This document shows, piece by piece, positions 10,330-21,400 of a stretch of DNA of 64,000 nt (position 1 is its first letter; every line of letters starts with the position of its first letter). The notes under the pieces are model-generated. The model was not told the DNA's origin. It searched no databases and saw nothing but the letters and a program-made list of their open reading frames with translations. The stretch covers positions 62,001-126,000 of the forward strand of contig NW_020825374.1 in the NCBI RefSeq assembly GCF_003286085.1, written 5' to 3'. The position numbers and the translations under genes were made by a program. This stretch comes from Drosophila persimilis. Lineage: Eukaryota; Arthropoda; Insecta; Diptera; Drosophilidae.

Positions 10330-10614
10330 AGTGGCGCCCGAGCAGGGACCTAAGGGAACGTCAGTGAGGGCTTGTGGAATAAAACCCCACGGCCACAAGA
10401 GCAGGAACACAAGAGAACAACCTAAAGAAAACCCCGACCTCGCGCAGTATCAACGGCAAGAGTTGCGCAACGAGCAGACGAAAGCGCGACACAGCGACAG
10501 AGAAACGCGAACAGTGCCGTCACCCCGAGAAGAAATTCGAAGCTCGACACAGTGCCCTAGTGAAGGAAAAGCGCAAGCCCAGCGAAACAGCCAACTCAAG
10601 TAACGATCGGAGCG

Positions 10615-11986
10615 ATGGAATCCCACACAGAGGAACAGGCCAGCGGGTATTACCCTGGAGAATTCGTCGCCAACCCAGGGGTGAGTACCGGCTGGATACA
10701 CAAACGTCGCCGAGAGGAGCTGGAGTCCTTCGCGGAGGAATTCGGATTCAGCCGCGAGGGGAACGTGGAAGATTTGCGGAGGAGTTTCGCCGAACTAGTC
10801 GCCGGGCCCCTCGAACACGATGTCTGGGTCAGGTTGGCGGAGCTCGAGCGGCAGTACGCCAGATCGCCCCAGCCCGACACCTCAGCACCAACAGAGAAGC
10901 GGAAGACGGACCCCAAACTCAGCCTACAAGTTCCAGGATTCATGGAAGGCAAGCCAGCACCTCACCGACATCGATAACCGCCGAAGATCTACCGAAGCCC
11001 CCGCCCCCGGAGCCAAGGCCTTCGCCCATGAGAAGGATCTTGCGACAGCAGGAGGAAATGGCCCCACAGACGGCCACTACTACAGTCACGCCGCGCAGAT
11101 GGCGGAACGGATCCGAAAGTGGGGAGTCCAGTTCGACGGACAGGACGACCCACTGTCGTTCGTCGAACTACTGGAAGAGCGTGCCCTCTCGTACGGGGTA
11201 GACATGAACTACGTGCCGCGAGCCATGGCAGAGCTCCTCACCGACCGAGCCAACCGTTGGTTCCGCACCAGCCGACTCCAGAGCGCCTCATGGGCCGATT
11301 TCCGTCAGGAATTCCTAGCCTTTTTCCTGCCTCCCCGGTACTTCGAGCAATTGGAAGACCAGATCAGGGACCGCAAACAAGTGGTGGGCGAACCGTTCAA
11401 GGACTTCGTCATCGAGCTGCGGTTGCTCATGCACCACGCCGGGTACGACGAAGCCAAAGAACTTAGCCGGATCTATGACAACACCCTCCCGGCGTACCAG
11501 CTGTACGTGCGAATTCACGAACTGAGAAGTCTGACGCAATTAACGATGTTGGCCACAGAGTTCGAGAGCATCCAGGAACGAAACGTACCAGCGATCCTCA
11601 TCCCCCCTCGACAACCACCCAGGTACACGCGGGCAACGGCACAACAAAACGAAAGCGGGACGAATCGGGCCCAGTTCCGAAAGCCCCACTGGAACACCTC
11701 GGAACCCGCAAGGAAGCCGCACCAAGCCGGCGCTTCAGCACAGGAAGCGACACATCGAATGATCACCACCCCCACCGCCAACCCACACGCAGCCTATCGA
11801 CGCTGCGGAGAAGCTGGATATGTTTCTCGCGACTGCACCAACCCATCGATCCTCTACTGTTGGGAATGTGGCAGGCGCGGAACGCGCTCCATGGGATGTT
11901 GCCGCCGGGACCCGTCGGGAAACGACTCGCGTCCCCAGCTGACACGGGAACAGCCGGGCACGACGCTTCCTCAGACAACCAAATAA
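10615..11986 (+). pseudogene. gag, array unit 3
   Basis: Nearly identical to the unit 2 gag, including the same frame break between the MESHTEEQASG N-terminus and the capsid part and the same Cys-to-Arg change in the first zinc knuckle. One difference in the N-terminal part is Ser to Pro at SGYYSGEF. Shared lesions show that the ancestral copy was already a pseudogene before it was duplicated. Confidence 0.8.
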
Positions 11987-12371
11987 GAAACCCGCTACAA
12001 GTACACGACGGCCGGATAATGGCGAGAGTGACCATCGGAGGACGGCGCGCGGAAGCCACGGTCGACACCGGGGCGTCCCGAAGCTTCATCAACGCCGACC
12101 TCGCCCGCAAACTCGGCCGCGATAACGACCTGCGCATGCGTCCCGATACGCCTACCCGACGGCTCAACTCGCGAGATAACCCGGATCTTGCTGGCGCGCA
12201 TCAAACTAGACGAACAAGACGTACAGATGCCACTCCTGGTACTACCCAATATGGTAGAGCAAGCCATCATGGGGATGGATTTCCTGTGCGCCATTGAAAC
12301 CACAATACAATGTGGCGCCACACGCCTCCATCTCCATGGCTCCCGACGCCCCACCCCAAACACGCCGACGA
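11860..12371 (+). pseudogene. retropepsin, array unit 3
   Basis: Same layout as unit 2: VDTGAS active site in the -1 frame relative to gag, the same +1 shift about 100 nt later, then the MPLLVLPNMVEQAIMGMDFL end box. It overlaps the gag end by about 127 nt. Confidence 0.75.
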
Positions 12372-12790
12372 TCACCGCTAGCCAAGTACACGCCCCCGGA
12401 ACCACGAGCTCGAGACCTCCGCCGGCAACGAATTCCCCGTCACGACACGAGACAAGAGCACAAGGAACAAGGAACACAGAACCCATGGCCACGACGAGGC
12501 ACACAAGCCCCAGGCCGACTCCGAGAAACCCAAAACTAAGCAAAGCCACGAAGAAAGCGAGCCGATCTCCCGAGGGCACCGACGCGGTTCCACCAACGAA
12601 GGGAAAGGAACCCAGGACGCCCCTCCAGAAGACAACCCAGCCCAGCAACGACAGCCGCCAAGCAGCAGCCAGGCGCTCGAGGTACCACTTCCGACCGCCA
12701 CCCTGGTCCACGAACGCATCGACACCGCCCTCGACGCGGAAACGACCCCTACGACACCGACCGTCCCGCTACTCCCGCGTCCTCTCAGGC

Positions 12791-14575
12791 AGGAGAGTGT
12801 ATAAGCGAATACACTCGCGAAGTCGAACCACCAAGCGCATTCGACACAACGATCCTCCCCGAGAACCCCGACCACACTTGCGACCCAGGAATCGACGACC
12901 CACCCGAGGACGATTCGGAACGAATCTCCGACCCATGGCCTCCCGACATCGCGCCGAAAATACGGGAATTTCTAGACGAGGAACTGCCAACACTCGCGGG
13001 TCTCCGAGGGACGACGGATCTGACGGAACACACCATCGTCATGAGGGACAACCGACTCATAAAACAGCGGTACTACCCGAAAAATCCAGCCATGCGGCGG
13101 ATCATCGATGAACAGGTCGACCAACTGATAGCTGAGGACCCAATCGAACCATCCCGGAGCCCCCACAGCGCGCCAATCGTCCTGGTCCGCAAAAAGGACG
13201 GGAGATGGCGCATGTGTGTAGATTATCGGCAGCTAAACGAGCGTTCCATCCCGGACGCGTACCCGCTACTCAGGATCAACTACATACTAGAGCGACTCCG
13301 AAATGCCCACTTCATCACGACCCTAGACCTGAAAAACAGGTATTGGCAGATACCAATGGCCCGCGACAGCCGGGAAGCCACGGCATTCACGATACCCGGC
13401 CGAGGATTAAACCAATGGAAAGTAATGCCTTTCGGGTTACACTCCGCGGGAGCCACGTTTCAACGGACCCTCGACGCCGTTATCGGCGCAGACATGGAAC
13501 CGTTCGCGTTATCATATCTCGACGACATCGTCATCGTCGGGAAAAGCTTCCAGGAACACCTGAACAACGTGAAAGAAGTTTTCGCACGACTGCGGAAGGC
13601 AAACCTACGGGTCAACACGGACAAGTGTGCCTTCTTCCAACGCCGAATAAAATACCTGGGCCACATGATCAGCGAAGAAGGTATCCACACGGACCCCGAC
13701 AAAATCGCAGCCGTAAAGGATCTGAGGCCGCCGACTAACCTGAAGGAACTGCGACAATGCGTAGGCATGGCCGGGTGGTACCGCAGATTTGTCCCAAACT
13801 TTGCCACCGTAGTCCAACCAATGTCACTGCTGCTGAAGAAAGGGAAAGCATGGACATGGGGCCAAGAACAACAAGACGCCTTCGACGAGTTGAAAACACT
13901 GCTCACCACCGCACCAGTACTCGCCTGCCCAGACTTTACCGTCAAATTTTCCCTGCAGACGGACGCAAGCAACCTTGGAGTAGGCGCGGTCCTCACCCAA
14001 GAGATCGAAGGGAAAGAGCGGGTCATCGCATACGTCAGTCGACGCCTCAACAAGGCAGAAGAAAACTACTCGACCACCGACAAGGAATGCCTAGCCGTCA
14101 TCTGGGCGATCCGAAAACTGCGATGCTATCTCGAAGGCTACCGATTCGACGTCATAACCGATCATCTCGCACTAAAGTGGCTGAATACCCTCGAGAGCCC
14201 TTACGGTAGAGTAGCAAGATGGGCGCTCGAACTACTGCAATACCAATACGATGTGCACTATCGGACCGGCAACCAGAACGTAGTCGCGGACGCACTGTCA
14301 AGACAACCGCTGGAGACCCTCTCCCGCATCGAGGAAGGCGACACAGCATGCACCTGGCTGAAACAAAGGATCCAACAAGTCCAAGACGAACCCCAGAAGA
14401 ACCCACACTACACGTACGAAAATGGGCAGCTATACCGCTATCTAGGACACGGAGCCGACGACGACGACCTCATACCGTGGAAACTATGCGTGCCCAAAAA
14501 CGGCCGGACGAGAGTACTCCGCGAATGCCATGACGGACCAACGGCAGGACACCTTGGCGTCCGGAAAATTCTTAA
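12791..14575 (+). pseudogene. RT-RNase H and start of integrase, array unit 3
   Basis: One frame runs from the acidic linker through all RT boxes: VRKKDGRWRMCVDYR, LDLKNRYWQ, PFGLHSAGAT and the catalytic YLDDIVIVG, then the GHMISEEG thumb. RNase H follows with QTDASNLGVGAVL, YSTTDKECLAVIWA and ITDHLALKWL, so its acidic residues are present. It ends with ADALSRQPL and the first half of the integrase zinc finger (CHDGPTAGHLG). No stop is visible from about 12791 to the CR1-like insertion at 14576. This is the only unit in the array with RT beyond YLDD. Confidence 0.85.
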
Positions 14576-14589
14576 TTGGACGTTGACAT

Positions 14590-14628
14590 GCAATGACTGC
14601 ATCTTTCAAGAGGCGATGCAGTTACTGC
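14590..14628 (-). other. hairpin in CR1-like 3' UTR
   Basis: Arms 14590-14603 and 14615-14628 pair at 12 of 14 positions around an 11-nt loop, 14 nt from the element's 3' end. Copy C has the same structure near 42180. Copy B has lost the second arm in a roughly 40-bp deletion. Terminal RNA hairpins can be recognised by the RT in target-primed reverse transcription, but that role here is inferred. Confidence 0.55.
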
Positions 14629-14865
14629 ACCGTCAAGTGGCCCGTGTGACACCAGCAGAAGACTGTTACGCGCGGATCCCAGGCAAAACGCAGCCCTCCT
14701 CCCGCCCAACCGACCGAGGGGCGCTGCCGCATGACGCGCGGTGCGTAGCCGTACCAAACGAACATGCAAGAAAGATAGATATTAGACTAACATTCGAGGA
14801 AAATTAGCACTAAACTTACTAAGAAACTAAGCATGCAATCAAAATACAAATACCACTACAGTTAC

Positions 14866-17204
14866 TAATTAATAGAAAGGTGTGTAAGGATTAATAATTT
14901 AATAAGAGGAAGAGAATTAGTGTTGGATATAATATGGTAGAGGGAATTATAATCCGAACATAAGACCCTAAACGGTTCATGCAAGGAATAATTCGATCTA
15001 CAAAGTGGAAGGAACAACGGTATAAAATTTCTAGTCAGTCTAATAGGAATCGTGAAGTTTATGCGGCTCAACAGATCAGGGCTGTCTATGTCACCCCTGA
15101 TCAAGTTGTGCATAAATATCACACCAAGCATTTTTCTACGGTTAACTAAGGATGGGAGGTTTACTAATAATAGTCTACTAGAGTAAGATGGGAGTCTTAC
15201 ACCCGCCTCCTAGTTAAGGCCCCGCAGAGCAAAGAGTAAAAAGATTTTCTGTACTGATTCTATACGGTCCTGGTGTACTTTGTACTGAGGGGACCATACA
15301 CAGGAGCCGTATTCTAAGATAGGACGAACAAGCGAGGTATAGAGAGTCTTTGTTATATAGGGGTCGTCAAATTCCTTTAACCACCTCTTTATAAACCCAA
15401 GCACGCCCATGGCCTTATTTACCATGGTAGAAATGTGTTCGGAAAACTTTAACTTGGGGTCTAACATAACACCCAGATCATCCACCAGGGTAATTCTCTC
15501 AAGAGAACCACCAAATAAGGGGCCTAGATGGCTGCCTTGTGGTACTCCCGAAGAAACCTTTACTGGTAAAGAGAGGGAGTTTTTGAAGAGGACTCTTTGA
15601 GACCTAGAACAAAGATAGCTAGAAATCCATCTCAGGAGGTTGGGCGGAAACCCTAAAAGGTCAAGATTATGCGCTAAAAGGGAATGGTTTACAGAGTCGA
15701 ATGCTTTACTAAAGTCGGTGTAAATAACATCCGTCTGTAAGTTACATTGAAAGCCTTTAATAATGAAAGAGGTAAACTCTAACAAGTTCGTGGTGGTTGA
15801 TCGCCGCCTTATAAATCCATGCTGAGTTGGAGATATAAGTGACTTGCAGAGATGTTGCAAGTGCGGAGTTAAAACCTTCTCAAACATTTTAGGAATAGCG
15901 GATAACTTTGCTATACCTCTATCATTTTTTGCATCAGACTTGCTACCTTTTTTATGGAGAGGAATTATAAACGATTCCTTCCAGATCGGGGGGAAGCAAG
16001 AAGAATCAGTGGACAGGGTGAATAGTTTAAGCAAAGGTCCACACAGAGCCTCGGCGCAGTACCTGAGTACACAACCTGGAACCCCGTCTGGACCCGGTGA
16101 AAACACCGGCTTAACTAGTCGAAGATCATGAAGTAGGGAACATTCATTTAACAAGGGACTAAAAATGCCGTTCGACCTCGGTAAAACGTATGGGTACGGT
16201 TGACCAGAGTGGCTTTCCTCAGAATAGGTGGTTTGGAAGAATTGGGCAAAAAGATCGGCAATTGCCTGATCATGATTTGCCGACGTATTACAAAATGATA
16301 GCGAGGATGGGTGTGCGGACGTTCTACGCTTACTGTTTACAAAGCTGTAAAACTGTTTAGCGTCCTGAGAAAAACGTATCCTGCATCGAGATAGGTAGTT
16401 CTTATAGCATTGAGCATTAAGAACTGAAAAGTTTGACCGAGCTAATACATAGCGAGAGTGAGAAGTAGGAGAACACTTCTTGAAATTTGTTATAAAGTCT
16501 TGATTTTAAGTTTTTTAGACTGGATAACTCTTTGGTAAACCAAGGGGGTTTTCCAGATCTAGTCGGACAAGAAAGCGGGACACAAGAATCGAAAAATGTG
16601 CCAAGAGCATTGTAAAAAATGTTTGTGCCTTTTATGATATCAGTGCACAAGTACAAAGCGGACCAATCAAAATCCCTAATGAGGTTATTAAGCTTCGCAA
16701 ACTCGGCTTTACGAAAGCAGCGGACACGTTCGGGCAGCCTACTCGACCGATCCAATACAGTTCGTCCTATATCTAGCGACACCCCGAAAGTAGGGTGGTA
16801 GGCGTCTTCAGGTATAGTGAGCGGAAGGGCTCGGGTTAACAACGCTATGGTCGGATCCGATCAAGCAATCGACCCAAGGAATTTTTCACATGATTGACTT
16901 GAGACAGGGACAGGTCAAGCAAGCCGTCAACAAAGTCATGTCGTGACATGGGCACTAGGATACTAGACTCGTTTACCGAAGACCAAACAGTTCCTGGCAA
17001 GTTGAAGTCACCAAGAACTATCATATGATCTTTATCAGATAGCGAGGAAGAAACAGCGGTTAAAGCGGACAGGTGCTGCTCATAAATTGAAATATCCGAA
17101 GAAGGTGGGATATACGAGCAAGTAATGAATATAGCGAAAGCGGGAAGAATCAGTTTTACACACAGGAATTCTAGTTCCTGTTGAACTTGGACTGTGAAGT
17201 GTTC
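14866..17204 (-). pseudogene. EN-RT ORF2 of CR1-like copy A
   Basis: From right to left the minus strand shows the end of the endonuclease and linker, then RT with ESFIIPLHKKGSKSDAKN, SPTQHGFIRRRSTTTNLLE and YTDFSKAFDSVNHSL (catalytic Asp), then VSSGVPQGSHLGPL. The next 240 bp, including the YADD active site, are deleted (joint near 15516), with reading resumed at FGGSLERITLVDDLG. The C-terminal tail (HVHNLIRGDIDSPDLLSR type) follows. Several frameshifts break the endonuclease part. Without YADD the enzyme cannot be active. Confidence 0.8.
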
Positions 17205-17224
17205 CTGATCCTGACCATCCTGAT

Positions 17225-18366
17225 ACTACTGGCCAGGACTACACAGAGACGTGCGACGGTACGTGCAGGGCTGCGTAAGCTGTCAGAAGTTCAAAGCCAC
17301 GCAGCGCAAGGCCGTGGGCAGGATGCTCACACGCAAAGCCGAAGAACCCTTCGCCACCCTGTGTGCTGATTTCGTCGGACCATTAACACGGTCCAAGCAC
17401 GGGAACACCATCTTACTGGTATTCTTCGACACTTTCTCCAAGTGGGTCGAACTGGTACCCCTCAAGAAAGCGACAACAGCGAACCTCGAACGAGCCTTCA
17501 GAGAACGAATACTGAGCAGCTTCGGCGTGCGGAAACTATTCATCTGCGACAAAGGAACCCAGTTCACCAGCCGATCGTTCAGAACATTCATGCAAAGCGC
17601 AGGCGTGGAGCTGCAACACACAGCCCCGTATTGCCCCCAAGAAAACCCGACGGAGAGACCCAATCGGACTGTGAAAACGATGATTGCCCAGTTCGTCGAC
17701 GACCACCAGAATACAAAGGACGAGCTCCTACCCGAGATGACATTGGCGATCAACTCCAGTGTCTCCGAGACGACCGGTTTCAGCCCCGCCTTCCTCCTGC
17801 AAGGAAGAGAGCCCCGACTCCCCGGCGACCTCTACGACGAAGTCACGCCCGGGACAGGGAGTACGCCAGAGACGTCCACCAGCAAAGCGACGAGGCTGAA
17901 AGAAGTATTCGCCATCGTCCGGAGTAACATCCAGAGAGCCAGTCAAGAGCAAGGGAGACATTACAACCTCCGCCGGCGACTATGGCGCCCCGCCGTCGGA
18001 TCGTTGGTACTACTACGCCGACACCACCTCTCGAATGCCGCCGAGGGCTTTGCGGCAAAGCTAGCCCCGAAGTTCGACGGCCCCTACCGAGTCAAGAGTT
18101 TTTCATCGCCAAACATCGCCAAATTACAACACTGCGAAAGCCGGAAACACAAAACCGCAAATATCAACGACCTGAGAGAGTTCCACGATCACGAGTCCGA
18201 AGAACCCACTGACCTACTCGAGAATGCTGACATCGACGAAGAAAGCAACGAGACATTAACCCGACGACCCAACCACGGCACCGCTGAGTCAGCAAAACCC
18301 GGGACACCCGGCCAAAAGCCAGCACCGGCGCAAAAAAAACGAGCCCGATGGCATAATAAGAAGTAA
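17225..18366 (+). pseudogene. integrase, array unit 3 (after CR1-like insert)
   Basis: The frame resumes with YYWPGLHRDVRRYV and the CVSCQ half of the HHCC finger. The catalytic core follows: Asp in CADFVGP (about 17365), Asp in FICDKGTQF (DKG where DNG is commoner) and Glu in the ENPTERPNRTVK block. A GPYRVK chromodomain-like C-terminal region follows, ending in a Lys/Arg-rich tail at 18366. The first His-His half is at 14520-14565, across the CR1-like insert. Apart from that insert this part is uninterrupted. Confidence 0.85.
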
Positions 18367-18723
18367 AATAACGCTCACGACCACGTGCCCCACAAACCCG
18401 CTGACGAAGCAAAGAGAACGCGGAAACCCCAACGCAGACCCGCCGACGGGGCAAGAAAGGAGATGATAGCCAAGCGGCAGGCGATCCCAAAACGCACCCC
18501 CGGTGCAACACGGAAGCGAAAAGAGCGTGCTCCGCGTGTACAGCCCCAAAGAACGGTTTAAATAGCCGCGGCGCCGGCCCACGTCGATCAGTGTACTCTC
18601 ACCAAGAGAAGACGAAGTCATCCGAGCCAGCGACCCGCAGTCAAAGACTCACCCAACCAAACGCCGCACAGAGACACCCCGCCACATCCGAGTATCGCCC
18701 CACGACGAAGAGACACCCAAGTC

Positions 18724-20346
18724 ATGAATACCCTACTAGCACTCCTCACACTCACGGTTTCCGCCCAAGCATCGGTCAAACTGAACGACTATTCCACGGC
18801 GAGCTACATCCCGATCGTCGACGGTGACTTTGTCATCTGGGACAGGCCCGGATACTTGAGCCACACCACGAACGTCACGTCCTACGAAGATTACACCGAC
18901 CGAACCCAACGGGCCCTCGAAGAGTTCATCGAGTCCATCGAAGGTGAACAGGATGTCTCAGGTGATACGCGCCGACCTAGAGCGTATCAGGGACCTGGTC
19001 GCCACCCTGCGGATCCACCATCGGGAAGCCCGAAGCATCAACGTACTCGGAACCGCGCTAAAAGTGGTAGCCTGGACCCCCGACTTCGACGACTGAAATT
19101 CAGATGAAATTCAAGCAGACCCAACTGGTAGACGCCAGCAACCGGCAGATCGAGATCAACACGAAGATTCAGGCCCGCCTAAACGAGATGACCGGACTGA
19201 TGAACCACATTGTGAAATCGGACGACGTGCAGGACAGCCTGCTGGCGGAGAGCATGGTAGCCAGAAACCGAATCGTGATCACCGACTTAGAGAATCTCAT
19301 CCTGGGGCTGACACTAGCCAAGATCAAGATGGTAAGCCCGACCCTCCTCGCCGGCACCGACATCCGGGAGCTGAACGAGCAGCACTTCGCTAACATAAGC
19401 CTGGTGGAACTCCTGGAAGTCTCCAACGTCACCGTCTTCCAGGACGCCGACCTACTACGGTTTCTGATAAGGTTCCCCCAGCCCAAGCTCATCTGCAAGA
19501 AATTGCTCATATTCCTGGTCCAACACGGGAACAAAATCTTGGATTTCAGCGACGAAGAAGCAGTGGCCGAGTGCGGGACCCGGGTGCTCAACACCGGCAG
19601 CTGCGAACCCAGCGTCGCCGCAACGTTTTGCAAGGAGCAAAGAAAAACTATCTGCGCGCAACAACTAGTAGCGGGATCCACTGCACACTGCGCCCGGACA
19701 TCTGGACCCAGTAACAACAGTCGACCACGGCACGATCATCGTAAACGACGCAAACGTGACCGTCATCGACGACGCAGGGGCCACACACGACATCTCGGGG
19801 ACGTACCTTATCTCGTACTCCAGCCGAGTCGCACTGAACGGCACCTGGTACATCAACCACCTGGGCGATTCCGAAAGGAGAGCAGTAGTATCAGCTATGG
19901 CCCGAGTCAACGTGACGGACCACCACGAGGGGCTCAGCTTACCGTTTTTACGAGAACTAAGCCTGAAGAATCTCAACCACATCGACAACCTGCGGGACTT
20001 ACTGACAGTGAAGAGTACGTCATCGTACATACTCACACTCGTCACCGTCGTACCCCTCTGCGTCATCATCGGAATGTTATACCGCTGCCGCAACGTAAAG
20101 GCGCCAGAACAGAACGCCGACGCAGCACAGAGCAAAGAAAACGGCCAACAACCACCGATCGCGCCGTACGACGTCGGCCAACCAGGGGCCAGACTCTATC
20201 AACCTCCCCCCCCCCGACGAAGCAACTCGCGAACACCGTCCCCAGATCGCATACAACGATCAACGAAGTCTAAGAGACGACCCGGCGCCAAGCCCAGAAG
20301 ACGACCCCGGCCACGAACAACGGAACACGAACCCACGGAAGCATAA
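18724..20346 (+). pseudogene. env-like gene, array unit 3
   Basis: The frame starting at 18724 opens with a hydrophobic signal-like N-terminus (about residues 1-16). Frame changes occur near 18950, near 19090 and near 19685, so the gene is broken in at least three places. Between 18960 and 19090 a basic cleavage-like site is followed by a short hydrophobic glycine-containing stretch, the pattern of F-like errantivirus/baculovirus-type envelope proteins. A transmembrane segment of about 20 residues lies at about 20018-20080, followed by a short polar tail. I describe only the broken remnant. Confidence 0.7.
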
Positions 20347-20579
20347 AAAGAAAAAAAGACGCACCCGTCAGCAGGAGGGCCCGGGAACACTGTCGAAACA
20401 GCCCGAGGATCCAATTGCACCACAGAACCGCTGACGAGGACCCTCATCGAGGTACAACGCTGAAAGGGAAAAACAACACTGCCGATGCGACAAAAGCCAT
20501 CTCCGCAACATCAGCGTAAACCCTCGTTAAATAGCGCCACCTCCGATTCTAAGGCCACCAGAAGAAATCAGGCAACGCC

Positions 20580-21289
20580 ATGAAAGCCGCACCTGAAGAC
20601 CACGTCGGAACCAACGAAATCGTCGACCTCATGGGGCCACCGACTCGGAGAGGTCCGACGTCGACACGGGCACGGAGAGCGGAACGTCGTCCGGCAACAG
20701 CACGTACGACGGAGAAGAGTACACCACGGACTCGGAGGAGGAGACCCCCGAGACCCGGAGGTACGACCCCCCGCCGCCATACTCCCGCCACTGCCCGCCG
20801 GGCAGCATCACCTTGCAAGGAGGGCCGTCGGAGCTGCCCTCGTACCAGCAAGCACTGAGAGGCACCCCACCACGCGTCCCTCAGATCTCGGCCCCTTCGT
20901 TTTCCCCAATGGGCGATAGATTCAACGACTACTCTATGCCCCGCGACGCGACCCCCGATCTCCGCGTGCCCATCAACACCGACGAAGAGGACAGTACCGA
21001 CGAGGACACCAGCCGCCATGGGACCAATACCCCTATCGAGGACCCCAACGCCGCCGAACCCATGGAAATTTACGACTACGCGGAGACGTCAACACAACGC
21101 ACCCCGACGTCTGAGGTGTACGAGCTATCTGCTGCCGAGTACGCCGCCCATTGGACGGTGGCCAACCGAATCCTGCCGACGCCTCTAATCCAGGAGGTAC
21201 TGTGGCGACTAGAGCCGCGGGGTCGGACCCTATTCGACAGTTGGTGTACCGGATCCACCGCCGCACACCCAACGCACGAGTCTTCGTAA
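20580..21289 (+). pseudogene. extra ORF downstream of env with PPxY motif
   Basis: An ATG at 20580 opens a short frame (MKAAPEDHVGTNEIVDLMGP). After a shift near 20640 the main frame runs to the stop at 21287-21289, for about 230 codons in all. It is rich in Ser, Thr, Asp and Glu, then has DPPPPYSR at about 20766, a PPxY motif, and ELPSYQQ about 20 residues later. The acidic C-terminal half ends near WCTGSTAAHPTHES. There is no membrane segment. PPxY motifs recruit Nedd4-type ubiquitin ligases in retroviral budding, but that role here is inferred. It lies between env and the polypurine tract, a place where gypsy elements usually have no gene. Confidence 0.55.
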
Positions 21290-21297
21290 CTCTCGTC

Positions 21298-21315
21298 GGG
21301 GAAGAAAGGGGAGGG
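21298..21315 (+). other. polypurine tract, array unit 3
   Basis: GGGGAAGAAAGGGGAGGG sits immediately before TGAAACG, where a 3' LTR would start. This is the plus-strand priming site of LTR elements. Confidence 0.8.
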
Positions 21316-21400
21316 TGAAACGAACCTAAAAGGTTTCGATACAATCCGTCCCCCGACTTATAATGAGCGCATCGCACCACAACCAACGCCCCAACGTTCT
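21316..21400 (+). repeat. start of 3' LTR, array unit 3
   Basis: About 85 bp beginning TGAAACGAACC follow the polypurine tract. The sequence then changes to LOA ORF2 on the minus strand. This is the only U3 start present in the array, since both internal LTR copies lack it. Confidence 0.65.

Larger units (their letters stand above)
14576..17204 (-). mobile_element. CR1/Jockey-like non-LTR element, copy A
   Basis: The minus-strand element has EN remnants at its right end, RT in the middle and a 3' UTR at the left ending CGTCCAA (14576). It sits inside the unit 3 integrase, between the HH and CC halves of the zinc finger. It is 5'-truncated at 17204, where copy C continues. No target duplication is visible. 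The ORF lacks RNase H, as expected of CR1/Jockey types. The 3' UTR has a GC-rich block (14640-14760) and a hairpin. Copies B and C are close relatives, all on the minus strand. Confidence 0.85.
10330..21400 (+). mobile_element. Ty3/gypsy array, unit 3 (longest copy)
   Basis: Unit 3 keeps the whole body of the element: leader, gag, protease, RT-RNase H, integrase, an env-like gene, an extra ORF, a polypurine tract and the first 85 bp of the 3' LTR. A CR1-like element (14576-17204) splits the integrase. Without that insert the element from the U5 side is about 8.4 kb. Env, the tRNA-Lys-type primer site and large size fit the Osvaldo/Ulysses group, but this is inferred from general knowledge, not alignment. 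18367-18723 and 20347-20579 are non-coding spacers with nothing I can name. Confidence 0.85.

Noticed and set aside
14865-15131. Separate small gene at the left end of CR1-like copy A
   Set aside because: It is the C-terminal tail of the RT ORF in a shifted frame, present in copies B and C in the same place.
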